Numbered from the stretch's first letter, positions 11,866 through 24,708 are shown. The stretch: DNA of 64,000 nt from Lactifluus volemus (GCA_022376515.1 WTXI01000131.1:1-64000), one strand, 5' to 3'. Notes: generated by a model not told the origin, from the letters alone. Program-made: numbers and translations.

Positions 11866-12174
11866 CTACCCGTGGGTTGTGCAATAATATGCCAGATCAT
11901 TAAGCAAGACTGCTACGTCCTGGTATCCGCAATACTCGGCCGTGCAGATGATGGTGTCTGACTGGTATTTAAAGTTGTTGCAGACGCATTGATAGTTTGT
12001 GGAACTATTAATATGGAAATGGGATCAGAGACAGAAAAATGTGATTAATGGGTTACCATACCCGACATAGCAGTCAGCAGCCCCGTACTCAACGCAATTG
12101 ATGATGCATTGGTCATCGGCAAATACCCCGATAATGGCAATCGCTAAGATAAGGAGGATGTGGAAAAGCTTCAT
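11866..12174 (-). CDS. CFEM-like small secreted protein, copy D
   Basis: Exons 12174-12062 and 12004-11866 (57-nt intron starting GTATGG) give 83 aa. The signal peptide runs MKLFHILLIL to IGVFA. Eight cysteines are spaced C-x3-C-x7-C, CVC, x11-C, x4-C, x15-C, followed by THG. Three residues before CxC stands asparagine (STNYQCVC) instead of the aspartate found in copies A, B, C, F, G and I. Iron coordination, if any, would therefore differ. It is nearly identical to copy E, about 3.9 kb away. A TTTAAG box lies about 65 nt upstream of the ATG. Confidence 0.78.
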
Positions 12175-13580
12175 AGTGGGGCAGTAAGGGGAGGAAATGC
12201 GATGTAGGAATGGCCTAACGCCCGCTCTTGTGCTCCTTAAATCTTCTTCACCGGCGCCTTCCACACCCAATTGAGAGTTAGTAAATGGCATGCAAATCGA
12301 TCCTCACATGCATGCATGTACAGTTTCGGACGAGTTTACGAACACCCAAATAAGTCTAGCCATATCTAGGACTCGGAAACCAGAGACCGGGGGATTTGTT
12401 CGTCTGAGTGTCGATGACCAATTCATAGGGGTGAGGGCGATTGAGTTGTCCTGCGTAGTCCTTCGTTATCTCACCCGGGACTGAGTTGATGAGGACATTC
12501 AATCTCAATGTTTGGCCCAGAAATGAGAGGAGGGGACAATCGTAGACCTTGATCAGGCCACAACCAAGAATAAGGGGACGAGCAGGCTGTAGTTGGGCGG
12601 CCATCGTATCAGGTCATGCTGCAATCATCAGGCTTCTCTGGAAGGTCCATTTGGAAGCAGCGGTTCGAATTGAGGAGGAAGCTGAGCAGTAGGGTTGATG
12701 GTGGGCGGTGATGTAGCTGTATAGGTCCAAGGGGTATTGTCATCATGACGAAATTGAATGGACGATTTTAGTTTGGGCAGTTCCCCTTTTTTCGTGTCAA
12801 CAATCTTTTAGTAGAAGCCCGAGGCATGCGCCAGGGCGTACAAGCACCGAGCGCGGGACACGCCCCTCCAACGTGTTCCTTGTTCCTGTAGACCACCATG
12901 GCCATGACAGCCTGAGCCAGGGCGTCGACACATCGGAACGCTTTTTAGTTGTCGTGTCCGAATATACCAGTGTGGTGGGTGTCGGGTATCTGGAGAGTCA
13001 ACCCTATCATTGTCACGGTGAGTGTCCTTACATCCAACGCGTCAATCTGCCATGTGCCCTGGGCACGCGCAAGGGGCAGATCGGACAATTGCCTCATTTG
13101 GATGGAGTCATGTGGATAACCAGTGTAAATTACGGTTCACGTTCACCACAAACTCCGATCACAGTTCAGTAAATTTAGATATTTAATTAACCCTGGATTT
13201 CACACTTTGGAAAGGTGACAAGATCAATTGATGGTGCAGCCGCGTTGGTAGAACATTGTATGGCGCGGGCTGGAACCTGCCAGTGCCAGCGTGGGAACTG
13301 TGTAACACTAGCTGGACTCGCATCGATATAGCAATGGGCGGTATTGAGCGCTGAAGTAAACCCATCTCATGTAGCCTCACATGACGCGTACTATGATAGC
13401 TTTGTTTGTTAGACTACCGGGTGACATCGACGCCGTTGGAATCCCTAGATGGTGAAGACACGTTTACTTCCAGCTTCAATTGGAATGCAACTCAAGAACC
13501 CAACCGTTGAACGTTGAACATTGAACAACATATCTATCGTCTCGTTTTCTTCAAACGCATCCTCCTCTTCTCCTAGCGCG

Positions 13581-14390
13581 ATGGGAAATTCAGACGCAGA
13601 AATTATCGTGCTCTTCAATGAGCAGGTCAATATAACGCTAGAGGAGCTTGAGGCGTAGCTCAACGATCTACAGAGCAGCAAAGCAGGACGCGCGTCGGCA
13701 TCGAAAGGGGGCACCGTATCATGGAGGTTCTGCGCAAGAACCCAGGCAAAATGCCGGATGGGTAATGAGGTGCGTTCTGTAGTGGTGAAAATCAGCTGTA
13801 CAACCGACTGAGTGCTGAACATGAGTATTCCTGAGCAGGAAGATATAACGCAAATGCGGAACGTGGTCAGGTAAGTTCCCAGTTGTTCTGTACCAGGCAT
13901 GAGAGAAGGCCTAGTTTTGGTCACGTCAGCTACAACAGTCGCCATTTGGCCTAGGAGGGTCACTTGAAGGAGACGAAGAGTTCGAGAACTATCAGGCAAG
14001 TCGCTTCTCCTCTGTATCTAACCATAAAAGACACACGCGACTGGTACTGCTAGTTCAGTCTCAAGAATTGGGGCCATGTACGTGCATCGGCTAGTAACTT
14101 ACGGTCTTTTTAGGTTTTGGTCTGGAAGGAGGAGCTGAGTCATTTTGTACGACCCTGTATAGGTCAAGCTCGAACGGGACGCCAAAGCCGCCTCGGACGA
14201 TAATCATGTTGCAAATGAAGATACAGATGATAGAGGTGCGCCAGAGAACGAAGAAGGATCCGAAGCCGTCGGAGAAGGATACCCAAGTCAGCGGAACGGA
14301 ATCAGAATCAATCGAACGTAATCGTTGCCCAAACAGAGCTGCGACGTATCATAATGGCGAGAATATGGGAGAAGAGACGGATATGTCGAG
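13581..14390 (+). pseudogene. DUF3140 gene relic 4 (nearly full length)
   Basis: This relic starts with ATG and a clear match to exon 1 of the intact gene. A conserved tryptophan codon has become TAG (13656-13658), and the end of exon 1 has lost bases (GGGTAATGAG where the intact gene reads GGGTATGATGAG). Exon 2 (EDITQMRNVV) and its donor are kept, exon 3 is damaged, and the tail is present. It is the only array relic that still has the 5' exons. Confidence 0.78.
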
Positions 14391-14444
14391 AGTGGAGTAG
14401 AACAAGAGGCTGCATACAGAGAAGGACATCGATATTAAGTGCAA

Positions 14445-16690
14445 CCTAGTCACGGTCACCGTCGCGGGGCTGCCAGTGTCGCGGCCACCACATTCCCACG
14501 GTTCGGCCTGGTCAAGGATAGGCAAACGAGTGAACCTAATACCTTCGCCCATCGCTCCCCCACTGACCAATCATTAATCACGAGCTTTGGATGACTCGGA
14601 CATACCACCCATAAATGGCATTGCTCATAAATAATACCTACTGGCACTATCTATGCTATACCAAGCATTTCAGTCAAGATTTCACTTGTAAGACTCCGAG
14701 TCGGATGCTGCCATAAGCCTGCTATTACTTACACCAAGAATCATCGAGCATAAGTAGTAAACCAGTAGAGCATGCACACTATATACAGCGAACCCCTCTA
14801 CCCTGAACACGGATGCACACCACCCCACACAAACCTCACAGCAGCCCTGAGACCAGATGCGACCACGCCTATGGCGATAAGGAGCATGTTGAATTAGTTT
14901 ACAAACATCACAAGATGGTCTCGCAGTAGAGGGCGGAAATGGAAAGGCCTCGCGCTCGCTCCGGTTCTCCTTAACCCTTTCTTCATCTCCGCGTTACACA
15001 CTCGGTCAAAAACTGCATCAGTAAATGGTGCGAAAACCCTTTTGAAAATACAGAAGAAGTGATTTTAGGTTACCTTTGCTATTTTGCTGCCTTTTCCCTT
15101 TCTGACTTGCTCGAGCTCGTCCAAAAATTACATGCAAATCTTGATGCAAATTGATCTTCACGGAGCAGTTTACCAACGTCGTTTGCCTTCAAAATGAGTT
15201 TAAATAAGTCTAACCATAACTAGGACTCTATTCCAGAGGGCTCCGCACGCACCGTTACGAAGGAAGGCAGTTCGACATCAAAGACTGTTGTCCCCGCCTT
15301 TCGTCATCAATCTTGCTCGCTTGCCCTCACCGGCCTCACCTTCGGTCCCTCACTCTGCCTGTCCTCTCACCTTATTCCACCGTGACAGTAGTCACACTCA
15401 GAATGTTCACTGCCAAGTGGACACGTACGAGACGCCAGCGGAAGGTGTTCTATTACAAATCCAAGGAGGGGCTGCGAATGACGGGCTCGATCGAATCAGA
15501 GCGAGCGGCTGCCAGTATGCCAGTGCCCGTGGTCGAGAGAAAACTGAAACCTCTTTAATTTTCATCACTCAGCCGAACAGTGGCAGAACACAAAAAATAC
15601 AAAGTTCATTTGAAACAAAGTACATGAAGAACGATAACTACGCGACAGGACAGCACTTTCAAGTTTCAGGAAATTTCATGACAGGTTAGGACTTGTTCTT
15701 CGGGAGCACGACGGAACCTGTTGTCAAGAGAAGGGTTAACTGAACAAATCGGAAAGAAGGTTGGTAAGTGACAGATACTAGTGCAAGTCTACCCGTGGGT
15801 TGTGCAATAATATGCCAGATCATTAAGCAAGACTGCTACGTCCTGGTATCCGCAATACTGGGCCGTGCAGACGATGGTGTCTGACTGGTATTTAAAGTTG
15901 TTGCAGACGCATTGATAGTTTGTAGAACTATTGATATGGAAATGGGATCAGAGACAGAAAAATGTGATTAATGGGATACCGTACCCGACATAGCAGTCAG
16001 CAGCCCCGTACTCAACGCAATTGACGATGCATTGGTCATCGGAAAACACCCCGATAATGGCAACCGCTAGGATAAGGAGGATGTGGAAAAGCTTCATAGT
16101 GGGGCAGTTAGGGGAGGAAATGCGATGTAGGAATGGCCTCACGCCCACTCTTGTGCATCTTAAATCTTCTCCACCGGCGCCTTCCACACCCAATTGAAAG
16201 TAGGTAAATGGCATGCAAATCGATCCTCACATGCATGCATGTACAGTTTCGGACGAGTTTACGAACACCCAAATAAGTCTAGCCATATCTAGGACTCGGA
16301 AACCAGAGGCCGGAGGATTTGGTAGTCTAAGTGTCGATGACCAATTCATAGGGGTGAAGGTGATTGAGTTGTCCTGCATAGTCCTTCGTTATCTCACCCA
16401 AGACTGAATTAATAAGGACCTTCAATTACTGGGTGATTGGCCTAGAAATGAGAGGAAGGGGACGATCGTAGACCTTGATCAGGTCACACCCAAGAATAAG
16501 GGAACGAGCGGACTGTAGTTGGGTGGTCATCGTGTCGGGTCCTGCTGCAATCACTAGGTTTCTCTGGAAGGTCCGTTTGGAAGCCAGAGATCTTAATTGA
16601 CATGGAAGCTGAGCAGAAGGGCTGATGGCGGGCGCTGATGTAGCTGAATAGGTCCAAGGCGTATCGTTATCTGCAAAATCGGCGATTTTA
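14445..16690. repeat. Array unit 5
   Basis: This partial repeat of unit 4 lacks the DUF3140 relic. From about 15130 to 16400 it matches 11220-12500 almost base for base, with an offset near 3.92 kb. 14445-15788 and 16098-16690 hold no gene I can support. Confidence 0.65.
15789..16097 (-). CDS. CFEM-like small secreted protein, copy E
   Basis: Exons 16097-15985 and 15927-15789 (57-nt intron) give 83 aa. It is the recent duplicate of copy D. Differences include valine for isoleucine and serine for alanine in exon 1, and CTAQYC for CTAEYC in exon 2. All eight cysteines are kept, and asparagine again replaces the aspartate before CxC. It is open throughout, with the same leader and stop context as copy D. 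Confidence 0.78.
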
Positions 16691-18000
16691 ACATTTACCC
16701 TCGGTAGTTAGCGAGCAAGTTAGTTCCCAGCGCTTTCCAAATAAAAACTTAAGCGTGCAAGTGAGTAACTATTACTCCAGGTGGCCATCGGCAGCATCGA
16801 GGTGATAGCATCAAATGTATTCTTATGACAAACAGCGAACACTACCAGGCCTCGCTTGAAGCCAAAAAATGCAACGCCCTCCATAAAATCGAACGGCGCG
16901 TCGTATGCGCACTGTAACCCGCCTTGGTTGCGCTCCTTCTCGTGCTCCTTGCGTAAACGCTGTAGCGGAATGTTGAGACGAAAACGTGAGCAGATAAGAA
17001 AAAAAAATACGAAAACGTAAAGTTATAGAAGAAAATGGGGAGGCTGCAAAACACATGTAAGGCTTCAGCCCTAAGAGCATCGTGTCGAGTAGGACGACGC
17101 CCCCCGACGAGCTCGAGCCTCACATGATGGTACTTTGACCGACCAAAATGGGAATAGCAAAATGGTGGCGTCAAGCATTGTTATAGAAACCTCAGATTCA
17201 ACCGTTGGAGGGGCTTGAGCTGGCACCGCAGCTCAACATTAGCCTGAGAGACCGTTGTTCCCGCCTTACGTCAGCAGTTCTAATGACATGCACTCGCCCT
17301 CACCTTCAGTCCCTTGCCCTGCTTGTCCTCTTGATAAAGTTGAGGACACTACGGACACTTTAGCGGATGAGAGAATGCTGACAGGCTGGAGGACGAACCT
17401 ATGGGCGCTTCAGTGGATGACGGAACACTGAAGAGCAAACTACATGGTTTACATATACACGTGGCTGACGGTGTGTGGTTGTTTGTTACTTCCCATGACG
17501 CGTTTTATGACGAGGTGCAAGGATGTAGGTCAACGACGGCCGCGGCCGTTTCCCGTATTCCGGGCGGGAAACGGTGACCATAAACTGGTGTCCCGGACTC
17601 CAACATCTCGGACCCGTACTGTATCCGGTACCGACACACCCGTTCCGGTATTGACTTGAAATTAACTAACGTAAACTAATTTTCATCACTTCAGCCGGAT
17701 GGAACACAAAAAGTACAAGCTTACAATCATTCATTTTCTTAATAAAACAAAATATGGTCAGAACGTTGGTGAGATACACCCAGAGACATATACATATACA
17801 CAAGGGGGACCCCAATAGTCGTGACAACGCCAGGGAAGAATGATAACTACGCGACAGGTCAGCACCTTCAAGTTTCAGGGAATTTCGTAACAGGTTAGGA
17901 CTTGTTCCTCGGGGGCATGACGGAACCTGATGTCAAGAAAAGCGTTAAGTGAACAAATCAGTAAGAATGTTGTTAAGAGACAGATACTAGTACTACAAGT
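16691..18000. other. Array spacer with a fragment of the GRAM/VASt gene region
   Basis: I see no intact gene. 16785-16960 matches the sequence between the DUF3140 and GRAM/VASt genes (about 32520-32640) and then part of the last exon of the latter (16896-16952 against about 33210-33260, CACTGTAACCCGC...CTCCTTGCG). 17520-17640 is a GC-rich segment (CTCGGACCCGTACTGTATCC) that recurs at 19930-19990. 16676-16740 recurs at about 19506-19570. Confidence 0.6.
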
Positions 18001-18314
18001 CTACTGGTATCCTGTACAATAAGTCCCCAGAGCCTGAAGGAAGGCTGCAGTGTCCACGTATGTGCAATACTCGGCCAGGCAGATGAGCACGTCTGACTCA
18101 TAGGTAAAGTTGTTGCAGATGCATTGATAGTCTATGGTACTATTGATATAGAAACGGGATCAGAGACAGAGAAAATGTGATCAATAGGGTTATCGTACCC
18201 GCCATAGCAGTCAATAGCCCCATAGTCAATGCAACCGATGATACATTGTTCATTCTGGGCAAACACCCCGATAATGGCAACTGCTAAGATAAGGAGGATG
18301 TGGAAAAGCTTCAT
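18001..18314 (-). CDS. CFEM-like small secreted protein, copy F
   Basis: Exons 18314-18199 and 18139-18001 (59-nt intron GTACGA...AATAG) give 84 aa. The signal peptide resembles copies D and E and ends GVFAQ. The mature chain has C-x3-C-x7-C, TIDYQCIC, x11-C, x4-C, x15-C and then TGYQ. The aspartate before CxC is present, unlike in copies D and E, although the signal peptide is nearly the same. Exon 2 has an acidic YESDVLICLAEYC core shared with copy G. Confidence 0.78.
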
Positions 18315-21287
18315 AGTGGGGCAGTAAGGGGAGGAAATGCAAGGTAGGAATGACCTCGCGCCCACTCTTATGCTCCTTAAATCTTCTTCACCAGCGCCTT
18401 CCACACCCGGTCAAAAGCAAGTACATGGCACGCCGCACGATCTTCATAGTTTCGGACGGCGCACAGTTTACGAAAATTGTTTGTCCTCCAAATAAGCCCG
18501 AGTCTAACCTTAACTAGGACTCGGAAACAGAGACCGGAGGACTTGTTAGTCTGAGTGTCGATGACCAATTCATAGGGTGAAGGTGATTGAGTTGTCCTTC
18601 GTTATCTCACCCGGGAAAAACCTCCAATTACTGGACGTTTGGCCAGGGAATGGGGGGACGGGACGATCCTAAGGTCAGAGCCAAGATTAAGGGGACGAGC
18701 CACTGTGGTTGGGTGGCCATCGTGAAAGGTCCTGCTGCAATCATTAGGTTTCTCTGGAAGGTCGATTTGGAAGCCAGAGATCCTAACTGAGATGGCAGCG
18801 GAGTAGAGGGGCTGACGGCGGGCGGTGATGTAGCTGAATAGGTCCAAGGGGTCCAGGTACTGTAGTGACTATCCGACCCATCTTCGGACAGACCCACCTT
18901 TGGCTTATGTCAATATCTCGCTCATTTTCCACCTGCTTCACATGAAATACGGAACATGCAATTCTATGTGTTGCCTGGTGATAACCTAAGTGTTTTTGCA
19001 GCATGAAAATTTTTACTTGGAGCAAAAATGGCATTTTGTCACGCATGCCGAAATTTCTAGGAGGGACCACAGCTGACGGTCAGTGACAGGTGCAGGCCCA
19101 TCGACATTACGCGCTGCGCCTGTCGCGTGACACGGTCGGTATGAAAAAATGTATTTAGTCACTGTAACCCTATGGTGTGAGTGTTCTCTACATAAAATCT
19201 CGATAGAAATGAGCAGAAAGGTATGGAGCAAGTTGAGTGCTGGTCCTTGCCACATTGGTTGATGCGTTCTTTGCACCGACCCATAGAACCCGTATACTGT
19301 AGTGTGTGTGGTGGGCCGCCGAGGTAGCAAAGGTGACACAGGACGTGGAAACCCATATCGGCGAGCAGATACATCAAGGGAGGGCTTCTAAGAAGGACTT
19401 GGGGCTCTGGAAGCGTTGGTGGGACGGAGTCTCAATTAGTTGGTGTGACAGTTGCGTGACTGACCGAAAGGTGGGTCTGTCCGAAGTGGGGGGCCTGATA
19501 CAGTATCGTTATCTGCGAAATGGACGATTTTAACATTTACCGTCGGTAGTTAGCGAACAAGTTAGTTCCTGGGAATGTTCATTGGAAAGTGGGCACGTAC
19601 GAGACGTCACCGGAAGGTGTTTATCTACAAATCCAAGCTCGGTTGAAATCAGTTGAGGTCAGTCGTGATTCCAAGGCAGGCACACTCTGGCAGTCCACCT
19701 CCATGAATCACAGCGGATCAGATTGAGTGGTGCCAGTGAGCGTTGAGATCTCGACGACGACGGGATTATATTTGAATAAGACAGAAATAGAACACCAAGT
19801 GTAGCAAAAAAAAAAAGAAGACTCAGATTACTACATGGGATCTGAGGACGGCGTAGGAGCAAGGATGGAGGTCAGCGATGGCCGTTTCCCGCATTCCGGG
19901 CGTGAAGGTACGAATAAACCCTGGCGGCCCGGACTCCGACATCTCGGACCCGTAACTGTATCCGGTACCGACACAGCCGTTCCGGTGCACCTGCTGGCGA
20001 TGATCTGCTCAGATTTCTGCTGCTCGTCATCAGATCGCGTCTTACGCGACGTGTGTGATTGCGTAGCTCCAATGACCACGTGAAATGCAGTTCACGCGAA
20101 CGAAGCGACAATGGCGTCGGAAGCATGTAAGACACAATCTGCAGCCGCTCCACACAGCCACCGATGCCGCGGCGATCAGCGTGTTGCTCAAACATAGCGG
20201 GAACCTCACGTAAAATGCCAAGACCACCAGCCTAACTGTGGCCCACATGAGCAGCGTTGTTCATCCCGTCCGTTCATCTGATCATGTTCTGGACCGAAAG
20301 GACGAATGGGGATTGATCGGTTCCTAGATGCAGCCGCCGATTGTTGCAAATCCGCTTTGCGTTTTTGCCTCTGGCGGCTCTGTATCCGTGCCTCAGCCTC
20401 ATCATTTTCGTTCCCCTCTCGGACTCCACGCATCACTCAGCAAGCGATACTTAACAGGAACTTGCCAGTGATCTACTTCAGTCGACCAACGTTTCTGCCC
20501 CCCAGTGCACAGACTCGGCTGCAGAAAAGCGAAATGTAGGATATCGTTTTATACGTTTGGCATGAGGGAACAAAAGGTACCATGATGCCGCCCGTTGTAA
20601 GGCAGACGCCCTCAGGCTCGCGCACGCGAGAAATCGTCTGCAGGAAGTACATGTCAGGAACCGTGCACCTGTCAGACTCGCTGCTGTAACCTCACGTACT
20701 TCTCTACTCTCCTACAATACAGTACACTGCATCCTTCCAACACTACCGCCTTGGCCCCGTGCTCCGCACGGGTCAACGCTAGTTAACTTGAAATTAACTT
20801 AAACCACGTTTTCGAGATCGCCAGTGGTCACGGTACAGCCGCAATCAGCTTAGACTACAGAGCGACTGCGTAGCGCGGGCGGGTCCCTGCCAGTGGAGGA
20901 GCTGCGAATGACTAAACGCGTTGGGCTCGAAGTAGACCGAGCGGCTGTGCCAGTGCCCGGTACCGAGAGAAAACTGAAACCTCATCACTCAGCAGGATAG
21001 ATCACAAAAAGTACTAGTACAAGCTCCCAATTCATTTCATTGACACTAGTAAAACAAAATACGGTCAGAAGGTAGGTGAGATACACCCAAAGACATATAC
21101 ATATACACAAGGGGGACTCCAATAGTAGTGACAACGCCAGGGAGGAATGATAACTACACGACAGGACAAGACCTTCAAGTCAGGTTAGGACTTGCTCTTC
21201 GGGGGCATGACGGAACCTGATGTCAAGAAAAGCGTTAAGTGAACAAATCGGAAAGGAGGTTGACAAGAGACAGATACTAGTACAAGT
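18315..21287. other. Array spacer without supported genes
   Basis: 18420-18900 and 21720-22200 are homologous copies of the same unit flank. 19000-20570 contains short ORFs on both strands that I do not recognise, and I do not call any. The segment at 19506-19570 repeats 16676-16740, and 19880-19990 repeats 17540-17640. Confidence 0.5.
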
Positions 21288-21610
21288 CTACTTGTATCCT
21301 GTGCAATAATTCCCCAGAGCTTGAAGGAAATATGCGGTGTCCGTGTATACGCAATACTCAGCCAGGCAGATGAGCACGTCTGACTCATAGGTAAAGTTGT
21401 TGCAGATGCATTGATAGTCTACGTAACTATTAATATGGAAAAAGGATCAGAGACAAAGAAAATGTGATCAATAGGGATGCCGCACCCGCCATAGCAGTCA
21501 ATAGCCCCGTACTCAATGCAACTGGTGATGCACTGATTTGAGTATTGCTCACTGGCAAACGTCCCGATAATGGCAACTGCTAAGATAAGGAGGATGTTGA
21601 AAAGCTTCAT
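21288..21610 (-). CDS. CFEM-like small secreted protein, copy G
   Basis: Exons 21610-21486 and 21426-21288 (59-nt intron, donor GTGCGG) give 87 aa. The signal peptide ends GTFA; a short linker with an extra tyrosine/serine/asparagine precedes the first cysteine. Eight cysteines in CFEM spacing with YVDYQCIC keep the aspartate. Exon 2 is close to copy F (CLAEYC core) and ends TGYK. It is open throughout. Confidence 0.77.
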
Positions 21611-23064
21611 AGTGGGACAGTAAGAGGAGGAAACGCAATGTAGGAATGGCGTCGCGCCCGCTCTTGTGCTCCTTAAATCTTCTTCACCAGCGCCTCCCAC
21701 ACCCGGTCAAAAGCGAGTAAATGGCCTGGGCATGCAAATCGATCTTCACGGTTTTGGACGGGCGCACAGTTTTACGAACATTGTTTGTCCTCCAAATAAG
21801 CCCGAGTCTAACCATAACTAGGACTCGGAAACAGAGGCCAGAGGCCAGAGGACTTGTTACTAGTCTGAGTGTCGATGTCCAATTCATATGGGTGATTGAG
21901 CTGTCCTTCGTTAGCTCACCTGGGACTGAATTGCTAATGATAACCACCAATTACTGGATGTTTGGCCAAGAAATGAGAGGAAGATGGAAGGGGACGATCC
22001 TAGAGGTTACAGGGAACGAGCGGACTGTAGTCAGGTGGCTAACCTGACAAGTCCTGCTGCGATCATCAGATCTCTCTGGAAGGTCCATTTGGAAGCCAGA
22101 GATCCAGGCAGCTGAGCAGAGGGGCTGACGGCGGGCGGTGATGTAGCTGAATAGGTCCAAGGCGTATCGCCAGCCTAAGTCTTGGCGAAAGTGAACTTTG
22201 GGCAAATCCACTTTTTTTGTCCTGACAGCCTTTCAGTACAGGATATTAGGATATCCAGTAATTCCCCGAGGCAAGCGCCAGCGCGCGGCAGGCACCGAGC
22301 GGCATTTCCTGCAGACTATCATGACTGTGCCAGCCAGGGTGTCGACACATCCCAACGCTTTTTAGTCATCATGTCTGAATATCCCAGTTTTGTCTGTGTC
22401 CGAGAGAGGTATCTGGAGAGTCAACAATATCATCGTACGAACAGGATCGATGTGCCCTGAACCGAACTCCAACGCGTCAATTTGCTATTGTGCCCTGGCA
22501 TGCGCAAGGGGAGATCGGACGATTGCCTCATTTGGATGAGCTTAGCCTATTTAGATAAACACAGCGTTAAATTACAGTTCACGTTCACCATAACTCTGTC
22601 CATTCCGCCTGGGACGTCATGACGACGCGGGGAGATGCGCTGCTAGCCCATGTAACGGTGATGACTTGACTTGACTTGACGCAGAACGCACGGCGTGCTC
22701 ATCATCATCGTGTCTTCTGCTCAGTTTGGGTCCTCTACTGCTCTCTCTTGGTGCATCGGTCCTCTCAAAACTAACCCAATACGAGACGCCACGCGAAAGG
22801 TATTCTCTTACAAATTCAAGTTCTGTTGGAGTCGGTCGAGGTCAATCGTGATTCGAAGGCAGGCGCACTGGGAAAGACTCTGGAAGGGTCCACATCACAA
22901 CAGATCAGATTGATTGCTACCAGTGAGAGCCGTTTAAATCTCGACAATTGGGTTACATTTAATAAGACAACAGGACTGCCCATTCCAGGGATCTTAATGT
23001 CAGGATAGGTTATCCCTCGGGGTGGGCCCAGCGGGCACGACGGAACCTGATGACAAGAGAAGCG
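21611..23064. other. Array spacer with a VASt-exon fragment
   Basis: There is no intact gene. 22594-22712 matches the fourth exon of the GRAM/VASt gene (about 33534-33660): CTGTCCATTCC-CCTGGGACGTCA, GATGCGCTGCT and ACGCAGAACGCAC are shared, with a short TGACT tandem run inserted. 22780-22930 resembles 19600-19760. Confidence 0.6.
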
Positions 23065-23446
23065 TTAGCGTTTAGTGAACAAATTTCGAAAGGAGGTTGG
23101 AAAGAGACGCATACTAGTACTTGGTACGCAAAGACCCCGCGCCTCTTCAAGGAAGGCTTCGGTGCTCCTGGGTGGGCAAAATTGGTTCATGCATTTGAGC
23201 ACTACTGACTGGAAGGAATTGCTGCTGCAAGTACATTGGCGGACTGGGACACTATTAACATGGAAACGGGATCAGAGACAGAAAAATGTGATTAATAGGG
23301 ATGCCGTACCCGTTGCAGACATCAGTCCCGGTGTTGATGCAATTGGCGGCGCATTGTTCAGCTGAAAATTCATTTGTGGGTAGGGAAAACACCCCAGTTA
23401 TGGTGACTGCCAAGGTAAGGAGGACGTGGAAATGTTTAACAAACAT
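23065..23446 (-). CDS. CFEM-like small secreted protein, copy H (divergent, longer tail)
   Basis: Exons 23446-23310 and 23251-23065 (58-nt intron) give 107 aa. The signal peptide (MFVKHFHVLL...GVFS) resembles copy I. The mature chain has C-x3-C-x7-C, QCTC, x11-C, x4-C, x15-C, so all eight cysteines are kept although nearly all other positions differ. The residue three before CxC is valine, so the haem-ligand aspartate is missing. Where sister genes stop just after the last cysteine, this one reads on for about 23 basic, serine-rich residues because the usual stop is out of frame. It could be a recent stop loss, or the start of decay. Confidence 0.65.
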
Positions 23447-24708
23447 AGTCGGGCAGTAAGAAGAAGTAAAGGGAATGTAGGAATGGCCTCACGTTCGCAC
23501 CTGTGCCCTTTAAATACATCATTGGTGCCTTCTACAGATCAAAAATCGGTGATTCCACCAGTGATTAATGTTAACATCAGGATCGGCCAAGTCGGTGTCG
23601 AAGCTGTTCCCATCGATTTGGAGAAGGAGGGTACAGCAATTCGAGTCGTCCTGGATACTACGGTACCCACTTTATGTTTCGCATCGCCCTTTTTTATATA
23701 GCTTATTTAAAATTTCTCGCAAGTGACGAACGTTACACCTGACCTCACCTACAGATCGGGCGGCCGTTCCAGGCTGCAACAAATTCGACGACTCTCGTTT
23801 CGTCGTTATACCACTCGCCTTACTGTTTGAATATCTTATCTTGGCGCTTTGGGAGGAGATACTGGATGCCGAGGAGGGAGGAGGGTTGGCCGCGGGAGGT
23901 CAGAGTAAGGCCCGAGGAAGGAGACGCCATCGTCATCGGCAGCCTGAGGGCAGTCCCGGGCCGGGATGGATCACGCCCGTTGGGGCGGACACCCAGATCG
24001 TTTTACGACACCCCTTTCATGCTTCGAACTAACCTTAGATCGTTCTACTTATTTCCAGAGGCCCAGAGCGTGTTTAGCGAGGCCGCAGCCTCACTCGAGG
24101 ACTGAGCGCGTCCGCTCGTTATTTCGCGTATTCACAGAAGTTTCAGCATTTATTGTAATTGTCGGAAAAAGTTGAGATTACCATATCAGCGGAAATATGC
24201 ACATATAAGTATCTAAATGTTCATCAGAATTCTAGGAGGGGTGATCCAACTGATAGGATCCATGAATCACCTTTTTGTATCAGTACGACTCAGACGATCA
24301 CGATGATCTGTTTGACAGCCTGAGGTCCACATTGGTCTGGCAGCATTGATACGCTTCATGAATCACACATAGCATCATTTCGGAACAAGCAAACCTTATC
24401 ATGGTGATTCACACATGATCTGCTGGCAGTGTTGACATCATGTTCTTAGTGGTTATCATTGTGATTAGCGGTAATTGTTGTTGGTCATTATCTGACTACT
24501 CAACGGTTATCAGGCCAATTAGTGGTAGTCCCATCAGCTCAATCAATGTTGTCAGTGACTCAGTGGTTATCACAACACTAAATAAGTGGTAATTGGACAA
24601 TTGTTATTATCCCCTCGCTCACGTGCACACATTCAAATCATGATACAGGGGTGTGAGAGTATGGATAGATGCCATACTGAACAAACAAAGGGAGGTACTG
24701 CGGCCCCT
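23447..24708. other. Unassigned spacer
   Basis: 23560-23760 has a short plus-strand frame ending ...FASPFFI. Parts of it (TGTTTCGCATC, CACCTACAGATCG) recur at 60100-60180, so it is a dispersed repeat. 24180-24640 is AT-rich, with repeated ATGAATCAC and GTGGTTATCA-type words. No gene is supported. Confidence 0.4.

Larger units (their letters stand above)
9996..14444. repeat. Array unit 4
   Basis: This is a longer unit whose left edge (CCTAGTCACGGTCGCGGGGC) recurs at about 14446. It holds CFEM relic 4, CFEM gene D and DUF3140 relic 4. The first 700 nt and 12175-13580 show no gene. 11036-11220 is an AT-rich patch, absent in this form from unit 5, with weakly inverted ends (AAAACCTTTTT / AAAAAAGGTTT). 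It could be a small insertion. Confidence 0.65.
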
